Source of the DNA: Acidimangrovimonas pyrenivorans
GTDB lineage: Bacteria; Pseudomonadota; Alphaproteobacteria; Rhodobacterales; Rhodobacteraceae
Assembly: GCF_042643245.1 (NCBI RefSeq)
Contig: NZ_JBHRSK010000018.1
Span: 75,346-139,345, forward strand
Length of the DNA: 64,000 bases
Direction: 5' to 3'
Shown one piece after another: positions 42,660 through 51,132 of the stretch (position 1 is the first letter of the stretch; every line of letters begins with the position of its first letter). The notes below the pieces were generated by a model. The model was not told the DNA's origin. It worked only from the letters and a program-made list of their open reading frames with translations, and ran no database searches. A program made the translations under genes and the position numbers.

Positions 42660-42899
42660 TCAGGGCGTCATCTTCTCGCCCGTGGGCGTGATCGAGGGAT
42701 CCGCGTAGTCGATCTTCTGCGGCCCGCAGCGCACCGGCATCGACTCGCTGCCCTGCATGTATTTCTGGGCAACAGGGTCGAGGTTCGGGCAGGAGGTGCT
42801 GCCCGTGTAGGTGTGCGGGGTCACCCCGACGCCGCAGCCCGCAAGCGCGAGGCAGCCAATGGCCGCAACGACTGCAGCGCGTGGAAGGTGGATCCTCAT
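42660..42899 (-). CDS. Small predicted lipoprotein
   Basis: This 79-residue protein has a signal peptide with lipobox LALAGC (Cys at residue 22). The mature part is about 58 residues with two more Cys (STSCPNL and VRCGPQKI), which could form a disulfide in the periplasm. I recognise no family. It lies between sucC (55 bases upstream) and sucD (156 bases downstream) on the same strand. A GGAG lies about eight bases before the start. Whether it is part of the TCA-cycle transcript is likely by position only. Confidence 0.72.
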   Translation of the reverse strand: MRIHLPRAAVVAAIGCLALAGCGVGVTPHTYTGSTSCPNLDPVAQKYMQGSESMPVRCGPQKIDYADPSITPTGEKMTP

Positions 42900-42954
42900 C
42901 CGTTACACTCCTCTGTGGTAAACCTGATACTGGATACCGGGACGTGCGGCGGTG

Positions 42955-44148
42955 TTATCCTTTCACCGCCTTCACGATCTTCTCGGCCGCGTCGGACAGG
43001 TCGTCCGCGGCGATGACGTTGAGCCCGGAGGTCGAGATGATCTCCTTGCCCAGGTCGACATTGGTGCCTTCGAGGCGCACGACCAGCGGCACCTGCAGCC
43101 CGACTTCCTTGACCGCGGCGATGACGCCCTCGGCGATGATGTCGCAGCGCATGATGCCGCCGAAGATGTTCACCAGGATGCCCTTCACATTCGGGTCCGA
43201 GGTGATGATCTTGAAGGCTTCGGTCACCTTCTCCTTGGTCGCGCCGCCGCCGACGTCGAGGAAGTTGGCCGGCTCGGCGCCGTAGAGCTTGATGATGTCC
43301 ATCGTCGCCATCGCCAGGCCGGCACCGTTGACCATGCAGCCGATCTCGCCGTCGAGCGCGATGTAGTTCAGGTCGAATTTCGAGGCGGCCAGTTCCTTCG
43401 GGTCTTCCTCGGTCTCGTCGCGCAGCGCGGCGATGTCGGGCTGGCGGTAGAGCGCGTTGCCGTCGAAGCCCATCTTGCAGTCGAGGCACTTGAGGTCGCC
43501 CGACGGCATCAGGATCAGCGGGTTGATCTCGAGCATCTCCGCGTCCTTCTCGATGAAGCACTTGTAGAGCTTGCCCAGAAGATCGACGCATTTGCCGACC
43601 TGCTTGCCGGTCAGGCCGAGCGCGAAGGCGACGCGGCGGCCGTGGAACGGCTGGATGCCGGTGGCCGGGTCGATCGAGAAGGACAGGATCTTCTCGGGCG
43701 TCGAGGCGGCGACCTCCTCGATGTCCATGCCGCCCTCGGTCGAGGTGACGACGCTGACGCGGCTGGTCTTGCGGTCGATCAGCAGCGCCAGGTAGAACTC
43801 CTGCTCGATGTCCGAGCCGTCCTCGATATAGATCCGGTTGACCTGCTTGCCGGCCGGGCCGGTCTGGTGCGTCACCAGGGTGCGGCCGAGCATCTGATGC
43901 GCCATCTCGGCGGCTTCCTCGACCGATTTGGCCAGCCGCACGCCGCCCTTCTCGCCCGCCGAGGCTTCCTTGAAATGGCCCTTGCCGCGGCCGCCGGCGT
44001 GGATCTGCGCCTTGACCACCCAGAGCGGGCCGTCAAGCTCGCCCGCCGCGGTCTTGGCCTCATCCGCGCGCAGCACCACCCGGCCGTCGGAAACCGGGGC
44101 GCCGTAGCTGCGCAGAAGGGCTTTCGCCTGGTATTCATGGATGTTCAT
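42955..44148 (-). CDS. sucC: Succinyl-CoA synthetase beta subunit
   Basis: This protein of 397 residues starts MNIHEYQAKALLRSYG, the standard SucC opening. The ATP-grasp parts are VVKAQIHAGGRGK and EINPLI, and the nucleotide and subunit-contact region is DVGGGATKEKV with GGIMRCDIIAEG. It pairs with SucD in the TCA cycle. The frame is open to 44178, but 44148 gives the family start. Upstream lies a marked dyad (44255–44289) that may control the sucC transcript. Confidence 0.96.
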   Translation of the reverse strand: MNIHEYQAKALLRSYGAPVSDGRVVLRADEAKTAAGELDGPLWVVKAQIHAGGRGKGHFKEASAGEKGGVRLAKSVEEAAEMAHQMLGRTLVTHQTGPAGKQVNRIYIEDGSDIEQEFYLALLIDRKTSRVSVVTSTEGGMDIEEVAASTPEKILSFSIDPATGIQPFHGRRVAFALGLTGKQVGKCVDLLGKLYKCFIEKDAEMLEINPLILMPSGDLKCLDCKMGFDGNALYRQPDIAALRDETEEDPKELAASKFDLNYIALDGEIGCMVNGAGLAMATMDIIKLYGAEPANFLDVGGGATKEKVTEAFKIITSDPNVKGILVNIFGGIMRCDIIAEGVIAAVKEVGLQVPLVVRLEGTNVDLGKEIISTSGLNVIAADDLSDAAEKIVKAVKG

Positions 44149-44254
44149 GAACCTGTCCCATCGGTTGAGAATTTTCACAGGCTATTCGCACATCCCGACA
44201 GGGGGAAAAACGAATTTCTTCGTGATTCCCCGGGTTCGGGCGAAATTAGCGACT

Positions 44255-44289
44255 TTTGTGATCACACCTTTTCAGGGCGCGATCACAAA
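44255..44289. promoter_or_regulatory. Dyad symmetry upstream of sucC
   Basis: An outer 9-bp inverted repeat TTTGTGATC (44255–44263) / GATCACAAA (44281–44289) contains, at its left arm, the perfect palindrome TGTGATCACA (44257–44266). It lies 107–141 bases upstream of the sucC start and beyond the end of the sulfotransferase gene. Such symmetry suggests a dimeric regulator with two half-overlapping sites. The regulator is unknown. Confidence 0.5.
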
Positions 44290-44354
44290 CCGGCATCGAC
44301 AGGGCGGAACCGGCGAGTCGGCACCCCGTCTGCGGCCTGCCGCCGCAGGCGCGG

Positions 44355-45077
44355 TCAGTCCGGATGGCGTGCGCGCCAGGCCGTGCACCAGGCATGGACC
44401 GCGTAGTCCGGCGCCAGCCAGGCGGTCAGCGCGGCGCGGGCCGGTTCCGACAGCGGCGGCGCGGCGGCAGGACTGCGATGGGCGCCGACCGGATCGCGCG
44501 GCGCTTCCAGTTCCGGCGCCAGCCCCAGCCGGCGCTTCAACCGGGCAATGTCGGTGTCGAAACTCTCGGTCGCGCCGATAAAGCCCAGCCGCGGGACGAG
44601 CCGGTCGAGCAGCTCGGGGCCGCCGAGGAAATGGGCCAGCCCGTCCCGGGTATGCTGGATCGCCGCCAGCGCCGCCAGCGCCTCGGGCTCGTCCCGCGCC
44701 AGCGCCCGGCCGAGCGCGTCGGGGCTGTCGTAGCGGCTGAAGGCGGCGCGCTCGCCGGCGCTCCACGGGATGTCGAAACGCGGCCGGCCCCGGCGCTGGC
44801 GGCTGACAAAGCCCGAGACCAGCCGGTCGAGCGGATCGCGGATGAAAAAGCCCAGCTCCGCGTGCGGGAACTGCGCCGCGGCCTCGGCCAGGGTGACGGA
44901 ATGGGAAAGGATGCGGAACGGGCGCTGGCCGGTCGCCTCGACCTGGGCGCGCAGCAGGCCCCTCAGGGCCGTGCCCCCCGTCTTGCCGATATGCAGGAAG
45001 ACGATCCGCCGGGTCGCGTTGCCGGGGGCAGAGGGGGTCCGGGCCGGCCCTGGCCCGCCCGAACCCGAAAGCGTCAT
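44355..45077 (-). CDS. Sulfotransferase family protein
   Basis: This protein of 240 residues has the PAPS-dependent sulfotransferase pattern: 5'-phosphosulfate loop FLHIGKTGGTALRGLL at about residues 27–42 and 3'-phosphate loop FFIRDPLDRLVSGFVSRQR near residue 77. The rest is poorly conserved, as in bacterial carbohydrate or lipid sulfotransferases. Its ATG overlaps the mdh stop (TGATG), so it is translationally coupled to mdh, although it has no clear link to the TCA cycle. The acceptor is unknown. Confidence 0.8.
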   Translation of the reverse strand: MTLSGSGGPGPARTPSAPGNATRRIVFLHIGKTGGTALRGLLRAQVEATGQRPFRILSHSVTLAEAAAQFPHAELGFFIRDPLDRLVSGFVSRQRRGRPRFDIPWSAGERAAFSRYDSPDALGRALARDEPEALAALAAIQHTRDGLAHFLGGPELLDRLVPRLGFIGATESFDTDIARLKRRLGLAPELEAPRDPVGAHRSPAAAPPLSEPARAALTAWLAPDYAVHAWCTAWRARHPD

Positions 45078-46039
45078 CAGGCCAGCGACGGGTCGATGCC
45101 CTTGCAGGCCTCGACCAGGCCCTTCACCGCGTCGACCGACTTCTGGAACATCGCCTGTTCGTCGCGGTTGAGCTTGATGTCGATGATCTTCTCGATCCCG
45201 TTCGCGCCGATCACGGTCGGGGCGCCGACATAGAGGCCGTTCAGGCCCAGCGCGCCGTCGACATAGGCGGCGCAGGGCAGGACGCGCTTCTGGTCCTTCA
45301 GATAGGCCTCGGCCATCTCGATCGCCGAGGTGGCGGGGGCATAGAAGGCCGAGCCGGTCTTGAGCAGGCCGACGATCTCGGCGCCGCCGTCACGGGTGCG
45401 CTGGACGATCGCGTCGAGCTTCTCCTGGCTGGTCCAGCCCATCTCGATCAGGTCGGGCAGCGGGATGCCGCCAACGGTCGAATAGCGGACCAGCGGCACC
45501 ATGGTATCGCCGTGGCCGCCCAGCACGAAGGCGGTGACGTCTTTCATCGACACGCCGAACTCGACCGACAGGAAGTGGCGGAAGCGGGCCGAGTCGAGCA
45601 CGCCGGCCATGCCGCAGACCTTCTCGCGCGGCAGGCCCGAGAATTCGCGCAGCGCCCAGACCATCGCGTCGAGCGGGTTGGTGATGCAGATCACGAAGGC
45701 GTTGGGGGCATGGGCCTTGATGCCCTCGCCGACCGATTTCATGACCTTGAGGTTGATGCCCAGCAGATCGTCGCGGCTCATGCCCGGCTTGCGCGGCACG
45801 CCGGCGGTGACGATGCAGACATCGGCGCCGGCGATGTCGGCATAGTCGTTGGTGCCCTTGAGCACGGCATCGAAGCCCTCGGCGGGACCGGATTCAGCGA
45901 TGTCGAGCGCCTTACCCTGCGGGGTGCCTTCAGCGATGTCGAACATGACGACGTCGCCCAGTTCCTTGATCGCGGCGAGATGGGCGAGCGTGCCGCCGAT
46001 CTGTCCCGCACCGATAAGGGCGATCTTGGGTCTGGCCAT
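45077..46039 (-). CDS. mdh: Malate dehydrogenase
   Basis: This enzyme of 320 residues is of the LDH-like type found in alphaproteobacteria. The NAD motif is IGAGQIGGTLAHLA; malate-binding Arg are in GVPRKPGMSRDDLL; ITNPLDAMVW and the catalytic His in VLGGHGDTMVPL follow. It oxidises malate to oxaloacetate. It is the first gene of the minus-strand TCA-cycle cluster and is divergent from a TSUP permease gene. Confidence 0.97.
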   Translation of the reverse strand: MARPKIALIGAGQIGGTLAHLAAIKELGDVVMFDIAEGTPQGKALDIAESGPAEGFDAVLKGTNDYADIAGADVCIVTAGVPRKPGMSRDDLLGINLKVMKSVGEGIKAHAPNAFVICITNPLDAMVWALREFSGLPREKVCGMAGVLDSARFRHFLSVEFGVSMKDVTAFVLGGHGDTMVPLVRYSTVGGIPLPDLIEMGWTSQEKLDAIVQRTRDGGAEIVGLLKTGSAFYAPATSAIEMAEAYLKDQKRVLPCAAYVDGALGLNGLYVGAPTVIGANGIEKIIDIKLNRDEQAMFQKSVDAVKGLVEACKGIDPSLA

Positions 46040-46202
46040 GGGATTGATCTCCGGGTCGGTTGATATCGGGCGGATGCGTAGTCCTTCCCGGCGCGGCGTG
46101 CAAGTGTGCTGCGGTGCGGCACCGCCCGGGCCCGGCTCTGGCGGCGCTTGGCCGTTTGCGCTAAAGCGGACCCAAACCCTTGGGAACACGGGCGCGCGCG
46201 GC

Positions 46203-46955
46203 ATGACATTCGACCTGACCTTCTTCGCGCTGGCGATCCCGGCGGTGGTTTTCGCCGGCATCTCGAAGGGCGGTTTCGGCAGCGGCGCGGCCTTCGCGGC
46301 GACGCCGATTCTGGCGCTGATCCTGACGCCGGGACAGGCGCTCGGCCTGATGCTGCCGCTGTTGATGGTAATGGATATCTCGACCCTGCGGCCCTATTGG
46401 CGGCGCTGGGACAGCGCCGCGGCGCGGCTGCTGATCCTCGGCGCCGTACCCGGCATCGCGCTGGCGGCGGCGCTCTACCACCTGACCAATCCGGACGTGT
46501 TCCGGCTGCTGATCGGCGCGCTCGCGCTCGGCTTCGTCGCCTTCCAGCTGGCCGGGCGGAGCGGGTTGCTGAAGCTCTCGCGGCGTCCGGTCGGGCCGCT
46601 CTACGGGCTGGTCTCGGGCAGCATCGCCGGTTTCACCAGCTTCGTCAGCAATGCCGGCGGGCCGCCGGCGGCGATCTACCTGCTGCGCCGCGGCATCGGC
46701 AAGACCACCTACCAGGCGACGACGGTGCTGGTGTTCTGGGTCGTCAACATCCTGAAATTCCTGCCCTTCCTCTATCTCGGCATTTTCAGCCGGGACACGG
46801 TGACGGCAGATATCCTGCTCGCCCCCTTCGCCGTGCTGGGCGCCTGGCTGGGGGTCAAGGCGCATCACCGCGTGCCCGAGCGCGCCTTCTTCGCCCTGAC
46901 CTACATCCTGCTCGCCTGCACCGGGGCCAAGCTGATCTGGGACGCCCTGGCCTGA
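46203..46955 (+). CDS. TSUP (TauE/SafE) family permease
   Basis: This inner-membrane protein has 250 residues and about eight helices. Family hallmarks are the N-terminal AGISKGGFGSGAAFAATPIL and the mid-repeat GSIAGFTSFVSNAGGPPAAIYLL. TSUP proteins export sulfite, sulfoacetate or related organosulfur anions, or import uncertain substrates; specificity cannot be read here. It converges with panC, ending 13 bases before the panC stop, and is divergent from mdh. Confidence 0.87.
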   Translation: MTFDLTFFALAIPAVVFAGISKGGFGSGAAFAATPILALILTPGQALGLMLPLLMVMDISTLRPYWRRWDSAAARLLILGAVPGIALAAALYHLTNPDVFRLLIGALALGFVAFQLAGRSGLLKLSRRPVGPLYGLVSGSIAGFTSFVSNAGGPPAAIYLLRRGIGKTTYQATTVLVFWVVNILKFLPFLYLGIFSRDTVTADILLAPFAVLGAWLGVKAHHRVPERAFFALTYILLACTGAKLIWDALA

Positions 46956-46968
46956 GGGCGCGGCGCCC

Positions 46969-47820
46969 CTACCCCGGCAGCACCGCGATATTGTCGATCA
47001 GCCGGACCTCGCCCAGATGCGCCGCCGCCAGCAGCCGCGCCGGACGGTCGAGCCGCTCCAGCGGCGCCAGCCCCTCGGCGCTGCGCAGTTCCAGATACTC
47101 GACCGAGGCATAGCCCGCCGCGACGATCGCCTGCAGCGCCGCGTCCAGCGCCTCGGCCACCGGCCGGCCGCCGACGATCTCCTCGGCCGCCGCCGCCATC
47201 GCCCGGTGCAGCGCCGGGGCGATGGCCCGGTCGGCGTCACCCAGGCGGCGGTTGCGCGACGACAGCGCCAGACCGTCGGCCTCGCGCACCGTCGCGCAGC
47301 CGGTGATCTCGATGGGAAGGTTCAGATCCGCCACCAGCCGGCGCACGACCTGCAGCTGCTGCCAGTCCTTCTCGCCGAAATAGGCGCGGTCGGCACGGGT
47401 CATGCCGAACAGTTTCGACACCACCGTGGCGACGCCGTCGAAATGGCCCGGCCGGCCGGCGCCGCAGAGCCCTTCGCTGACGCCGCTGACCGAGACCTTG
47501 GTGGAAAAGCCCTCCGGATAGACCTCGTCCAGCGCCGGCGCGAAGATGACGTCGACCCCCTCGGGCGCCAGCAGGGCGGCGTCGCCCTCTTCGCTGCGCG
47601 GGTATTTCTCGAGATCGGCCGGGTTGTTGAACTGCTTCGGGTTGACGAAGATCGTCACGATCACCCGGTCGCAGCCCGCCCGCGCGGCGCGGACGAGGCT
47701 GAGATGGCCTTCATGCAGCGCGCCCATGGTCGGCACCACGCCGACGCGCGCGCCGGCGGCGCGCCAATCCGCCACCAGCGCCCGCAGATCGGCGACCCTG
47801 CGCAGGATCGGCGGCGTCAT
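46969..47820 (-). CDS. panC: Pantothenate synthetase
   Basis: This enzyme of 283 residues joins pantoate and beta-alanine using ATP. Signatures are PTMGALHEGHLSLVR (HxGH nucleotidyl motif), VTIFVNPKQFN, FDGVATVVSKLF and ALSSRNRRL. Length is normal. The start overlaps the panB stop (ATGA), so panB and panC are coupled as in many alphaproteobacteria. Confidence 0.97.
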   Translation of the reverse strand: MTPPILRRVADLRALVADWRAAGARVGVVPTMGALHEGHLSLVRAARAGCDRVIVTIFVNPKQFNNPADLEKYPRSEEGDAALLAPEGVDVIFAPALDEVYPEGFSTKVSVSGVSEGLCGAGRPGHFDGVATVVSKLFGMTRADRAYFGEKDWQQLQVVRRLVADLNLPIEITGCATVREADGLALSSRNRRLGDADRAIAPALHRAMAAAAEEIVGGRPVAEALDAALQAIVAAGYASVEYLELRSAEGLAPLERLDRPARLLAAAHLGEVRLIDNIAVLPG

Positions 47821-48644
47821 TTGCCTTTCCCTTCATCCGAGAAGACATGCTCGGGCGCCGGGAAGGTGCGGGCGCGGACCTCCTCGGCATAGGCGGCGAT
47901 GGCCTTCTCGGCCTCGGCGCCCAGCTCGGCATAACGCTTGACGAATTTCGGCTGGAACTCGGTGAACAGGCCGAGCATGTCGTCGATCACCAGGATCTGG
48001 CCGTCGCAGGCCGGCGAGGCGCCGATGCCGATGGTCGGGATCGCGACCTCTTCGGTGATCCGGCGCGACAGGCTTTCCGGCAGCTTCTCGAGCACGACCG
48101 AGAACGCCCCGGCCTCGGCCACGGCGCGGGCATCGGCCAGCACCTTGTCGGCCTCGGCGCCGCGGCCCTGCACCTTGTAGCCGCCCAGGGTGTTGAACGA
48201 TTGCGGGGTTAGGCCGATATGGGCCATCACCGGCACGCCGCGGGCGACAAGGAAGGCGATGGTCTCGGCCATGTGCACGCCGCCTTCCAGCTTGACCGCC
48301 GCCGCGCCGGTCTCGGCCATCAGCCGCGCGGCGTTGCGGAAGGCCTGCTGCGGGCTTTCCTCGTAGCTGGCAAACGGCATGTCGACCACCAGCATCGCCT
48401 GTTTCAGCCCGCGCGCCACGGCGCGGCCGTGCAGGCTCATCATCTCCATCGTCACGCCCAGGGTCGAGGGCAGGCCATGCAGCACCATGCCGACACTGTC
48501 GCCGACCAGGACGATGTCGCAATGGGGATCGACCAACTGGGCGACGGGGGTGGTGTAGGCGGTCAGACAGACCAGCGGCGTGCCCCCCTTGCGGGCACGG
48601 ATCTTCGCGGGGCTGGGCGGCGGGGTGACGGCGCTTACGCTCAT
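47817..48644 (-). CDS. panB: 3-methyl-2-oxobutanoate hydroxymethyltransferase
   Basis: This enzyme of 275 residues makes ketopantoate from 2-oxoisovalerate and methylene-tetrahydrofolate. It has LTAYTTPVAQLVD, the metal-binding IVLVGDSVGMVLHG, DMPFASYEES, VKLEGG, AHIGLTPQ and the end segment TIGIGASPACDGQILVIDDMLG. It is the first gene of the panB–panC pair. Its leader includes an 8-bp hairpin (GCAGCGCA with TGCGCTGC near 48692–48718) of unknown meaning. Confidence 0.97.
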   Translation of the reverse strand: MSVSAVTPPPSPAKIRARKGGTPLVCLTAYTTPVAQLVDPHCDIVLVGDSVGMVLHGLPSTLGVTMEMMSLHGRAVARGLKQAMLVVDMPFASYEESPQQAFRNAARLMAETGAAAVKLEGGVHMAETIAFLVARGVPVMAHIGLTPQSFNTLGGYKVQGRGAEADKVLADARAVAEAGAFSVVLEKLPESLSRRITEEVAIPTIGIGASPACDGQILVIDDMLGLFTEFQPKFVKRYAELGAEAEKAIAAYAEEVRARTFPAPEHVFSDEGKGK

Positions 48645-48842
48645 TTTCGGGCTCTCTCCTCCTGACGGGCCGGCGCCTGTTTAGCGCCTGCTGCAGCGCA
48701 ACACCAGCTTCTGCGCTGCGGCATGCCCAGGAAACGGGCGCTCCGGCCGGTTTCGTGCCCGGGTTTTCACCGCGCTTGATCCGTGGCGCCAAGCCGTGGA
48801 TCATGACGGGATCGCCCGGGCGCGATCCACAGGGGAGCACAG

Positions 48843-50315
48843 ATGTTCAACCGTCTCAGACTGACCGCCGCCGCGCTGGCGCTTTGCGCCACCCCGGCCT
48901 TCGCCGCGCAGGACACGATCACCATCGGCATGGTGCTCGAACCGCCGAACCTCGACCCGACCGCCGGCGCCGCCGCCGCCATCGACGAGGTCACCTATGC
49001 CAATATCTTCGAGGGCCTGACCCGCTTCGGCCCCGACGGCTCGATCCAGCCCGACCTGGCGAAAAGCTGGGACGTGAGCGAGGACGGCAAGGTCTGGACC
49101 TTCCATCTCCAGGACGGGGTGACGTTCCATGACGGCACGCCGATGACGGCCGAAGACGTCAAGTTCAGCCTCGACCGTGCCCGGGCCAAGGATTCCGCCA
49201 ATGCCCAGAAGGCGTTGTTCGCCGGCATCGACAGCGTCGACGTGGTCGATCCGCTGACCGTCAAGGTGACGCTGAAACAGCCCAACGGCAACTTCGCCTT
49301 CAACATGGCCTGGGGCGACGCCGTCATCGTCTCGCCCAAGTCGATCGACCACGAGGCCACCGACCCGATCGGCACCGGCCCGTTCAAGTTCGTCGACTGG
49401 GTCAAGGGCGACCGCGTCGATATCGCCCGCTACCCCGGCTACTGGGGCGCGCCGGCCAAGCTGTCGAAGGCGACCTTCAAGTTCATCTCCGACCCGACCG
49501 CCGCCTTCGCGGCGATGATGGCCGGCGATGTCGACGCCTTCCCGAACTTCCCGGCCCCCGAGACGCTGGAGCAGTTCAAGGCCGACCCGCGCTTCAAGGT
49601 CATCGTCGGCTCGACCGAGGGCGAGACCATCCTGGCGATGAACAACCGCAACCCGCCGCTCGACAACGTCAAGGTGCGCGAGGCGATCGCCCATGCCATC
49701 AACCGCGCCGACATCATCAACGGGGCGATGTTCGGCTACGGCACCCCGATCGGCACCCATTTCGCGCCGCACAACCCCGACTACGTCGACCTGACCGGCC
49801 TGTCGAAATACGACCCCGCGCTGTCGAAGAAGCTGCTGGCCGAGGCCGGGGTGACCAACCTCAAGCTGCGGCTCGCCCTGCCGCCGCCGACCTATGCCCG
49901 CCGCGGCGGCGAGATCATCGCGGCCGAGCTCAAGAAGGTGGGGATCGACACCGAGGTGACCAATGTCGAATGGGCGCAATGGCTCAAGCAGGTGTTCAAG
50001 GACCACGATTTCGACCTGACCATCGTCAGCCATACCGAGCCGATGGATATCGGGATCTACGCCCGGCCTGACTACTATTTCGGCTATGACAACCCGGACT
50101 TCCAGAAGCTGATCGCCAAGCTCGACGTCACCTCCGACCCGGCGGAACGCTCTGCGCTGCTGAAGGAGGCGCAGACGATCATCGCCAAGGATTACGTCAA
50201 CGCCTACCTGTTCCAGCTCGCCAAGACCGGGGTCGCGAATGCCAAGATCGAGGGGCTGTGGAAGAACGCCCCGACCCAGGCCAACGACCTGACCAAGGTC
50301 TACTGGCAGGACTGA
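48843..50315 (+). CDS. Peptide/opine/nickel-type ABC transporter solute-binding protein (family 5)
   Basis: This periplasmic protein of 490 residues has a signal peptide (about 21 residues, cleaved near AFAAQD). Family-5 features are PPNLDPTAGAAAAIDEV, NIFEGLTRFGPDGSIQPDLAKSW, YTFHL-type VWTFHLQDGVTFHDG and MTAEDVKFSLDRA, with VREAIAHAINRADI near residue 280. No permease or ATPase gene adjoins, and a terminator follows, so it is an orphan binding protein that must share a transporter encoded elsewhere. The ligand is unknown (dipeptides, glutathione and others are possible). Confidence 0.9.
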   Translation: MFNRLRLTAAALALCATPAFAAQDTITIGMVLEPPNLDPTAGAAAAIDEVTYANIFEGLTRFGPDGSIQPDLAKSWDVSEDGKVWTFHLQDGVTFHDGTPMTAEDVKFSLDRARAKDSANAQKALFAGIDSVDVVDPLTVKVTLKQPNGNFAFNMAWGDAVIVSPKSIDHEATDPIGTGPFKFVDWVKGDRVDIARYPGYWGAPAKLSKATFKFISDPTAAFAAMMAGDVDAFPNFPAPETLEQFKADPRFKVIVGSTEGETILAMNNRNPPLDNVKVREAIAHAINRADIINGAMFGYGTPIGTHFAPHNPDYVDLTGLSKYDPALSKKLLAEAGVTNLKLRLALPPPTYARRGGEIIAAELKKVGIDTEVTNVEWAQWLKQVFKDHDFDLTIVSHTEPMDIGIYARPDYYFGYDNPDFQKLIAKLDVTSDPAERSALLKEAQTIIAKDYVNAYLFQLAKTGVANAKIEGLWKNAPTQANDLTKVYWQD

Positions 50316-50332
50316 CCGCGCGACAGCCGCGG

Positions 50333-50366
50333 ACGGGCCGCCTTGACCCGGCGGCCCGTTTTCATT
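50333..50366 (+). terminator. Rho-independent terminator after the solute-binding protein gene
   Basis: A perfect 10-bp stem (50333–50342 with 50350–50359) has a seven-base loop and is followed by TTTCATT. It lies 18 bases after the stop codon. Confidence 0.85.
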
Positions 50367-50415
50367 TCAAAGCCCTTGTTTTCAGCCATCAGTTTCCGCC
50401 CGCCAGGAGTTTCCG

Positions 50416-51132
50416 ATGCCTTCCCTTGCCCCCAACCCGCAGCGCCTCGCCCGCCTCGCCGGGCTGCTCTACCTCGCCATCATCGTCCTCGGCATCGGCG
50501 CCGAGCTGGCGATCCGGGCGCCGCTGATCGTGCCGGGCGACGCGGCGGCGACGGCGGCGAACGTCCTGGCGCATCAGGGGTTGTTCCGGCTCGGGCTGGC
50601 GGCGGATGCGGCGATGGCGCTCTGTGACGTGGCGCTGGCGCTGCTGCTCTACGCGCTCTTGCGCCCGGCCGGGCCGCTGCTGGCGATGACGGCGACCGCG
50701 TTCCGGCTGGTCCAGACCGCAGTGATTGCCGCCAACCTGCTGAATTTCAACGCCGCGCTGATGCTGCTGACCCGGGGCGAGGCGCTTGGCGGCCTCGATG
50801 CCGCCCAGCGCGAGACGCTGGCGATGCTGGCGCTGGAGAACCACGGTATCGGCTATGACATCGGGTTGGCCTTCTTCGCCCTCAATTGCCTGATCCTCGG
50901 CCTGCTGCTGTTCCGCTCGGGCTATTTCCCGCGCCTGCTCGGCCCGCTGATGGGCGTGGCCGGGCTGGTCTACCTGACCGGCAGTTCCCTGCGGCTGCTG
51001 GCGCCGGGCCTCTACGAGGCGTTCAGCCCGGCCTACGGCCTGTGCCTGCTGGCCGAGCTGAGCCTGTGCCTGTGGCTGCTGATCCGCGGCGTCAACATGG
51101 CGCGGTGGCCGGCGCAGGCGCGCGTCAGTTGA
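50416..51132 (+). CDS. DUF4386 family membrane protein
   Basis: This protein of 238 residues has about six helices. It begins with NPQRLARLAGLLYLAIIVLGIGAE, the usual DUF4386 start, and continues with ALLRPAGPLLAMTATAFRLVQTAVIAANLLN, GIGYDIGLAFFALNC and FPRLLGPLMGVAGLVYL, all typical. The function is unknown. AGGAG lies seven bases before the start. It is isolated by the terminator upstream and converges with the L,D-transpeptidase gene, whose 3' end it overlaps by eight bases. Confidence 0.87.
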   Translation: MPSLAPNPQRLARLAGLLYLAIIVLGIGAELAIRAPLIVPGDAAATAANVLAHQGLFRLGLAADAAMALCDVALALLLYALLRPAGPLLAMTATAFRLVQTAVIAANLLNFNAALMLLTRGEALGGLDAAQRETLAMLALENHGIGYDIGLAFFALNCLILGLLLFRSGYFPRLLGPLMGVAGLVYLTGSSLRLLAPGLYEAFSPAYGLCLLAELSLCLWLLIRGVNMARWPAQARVS

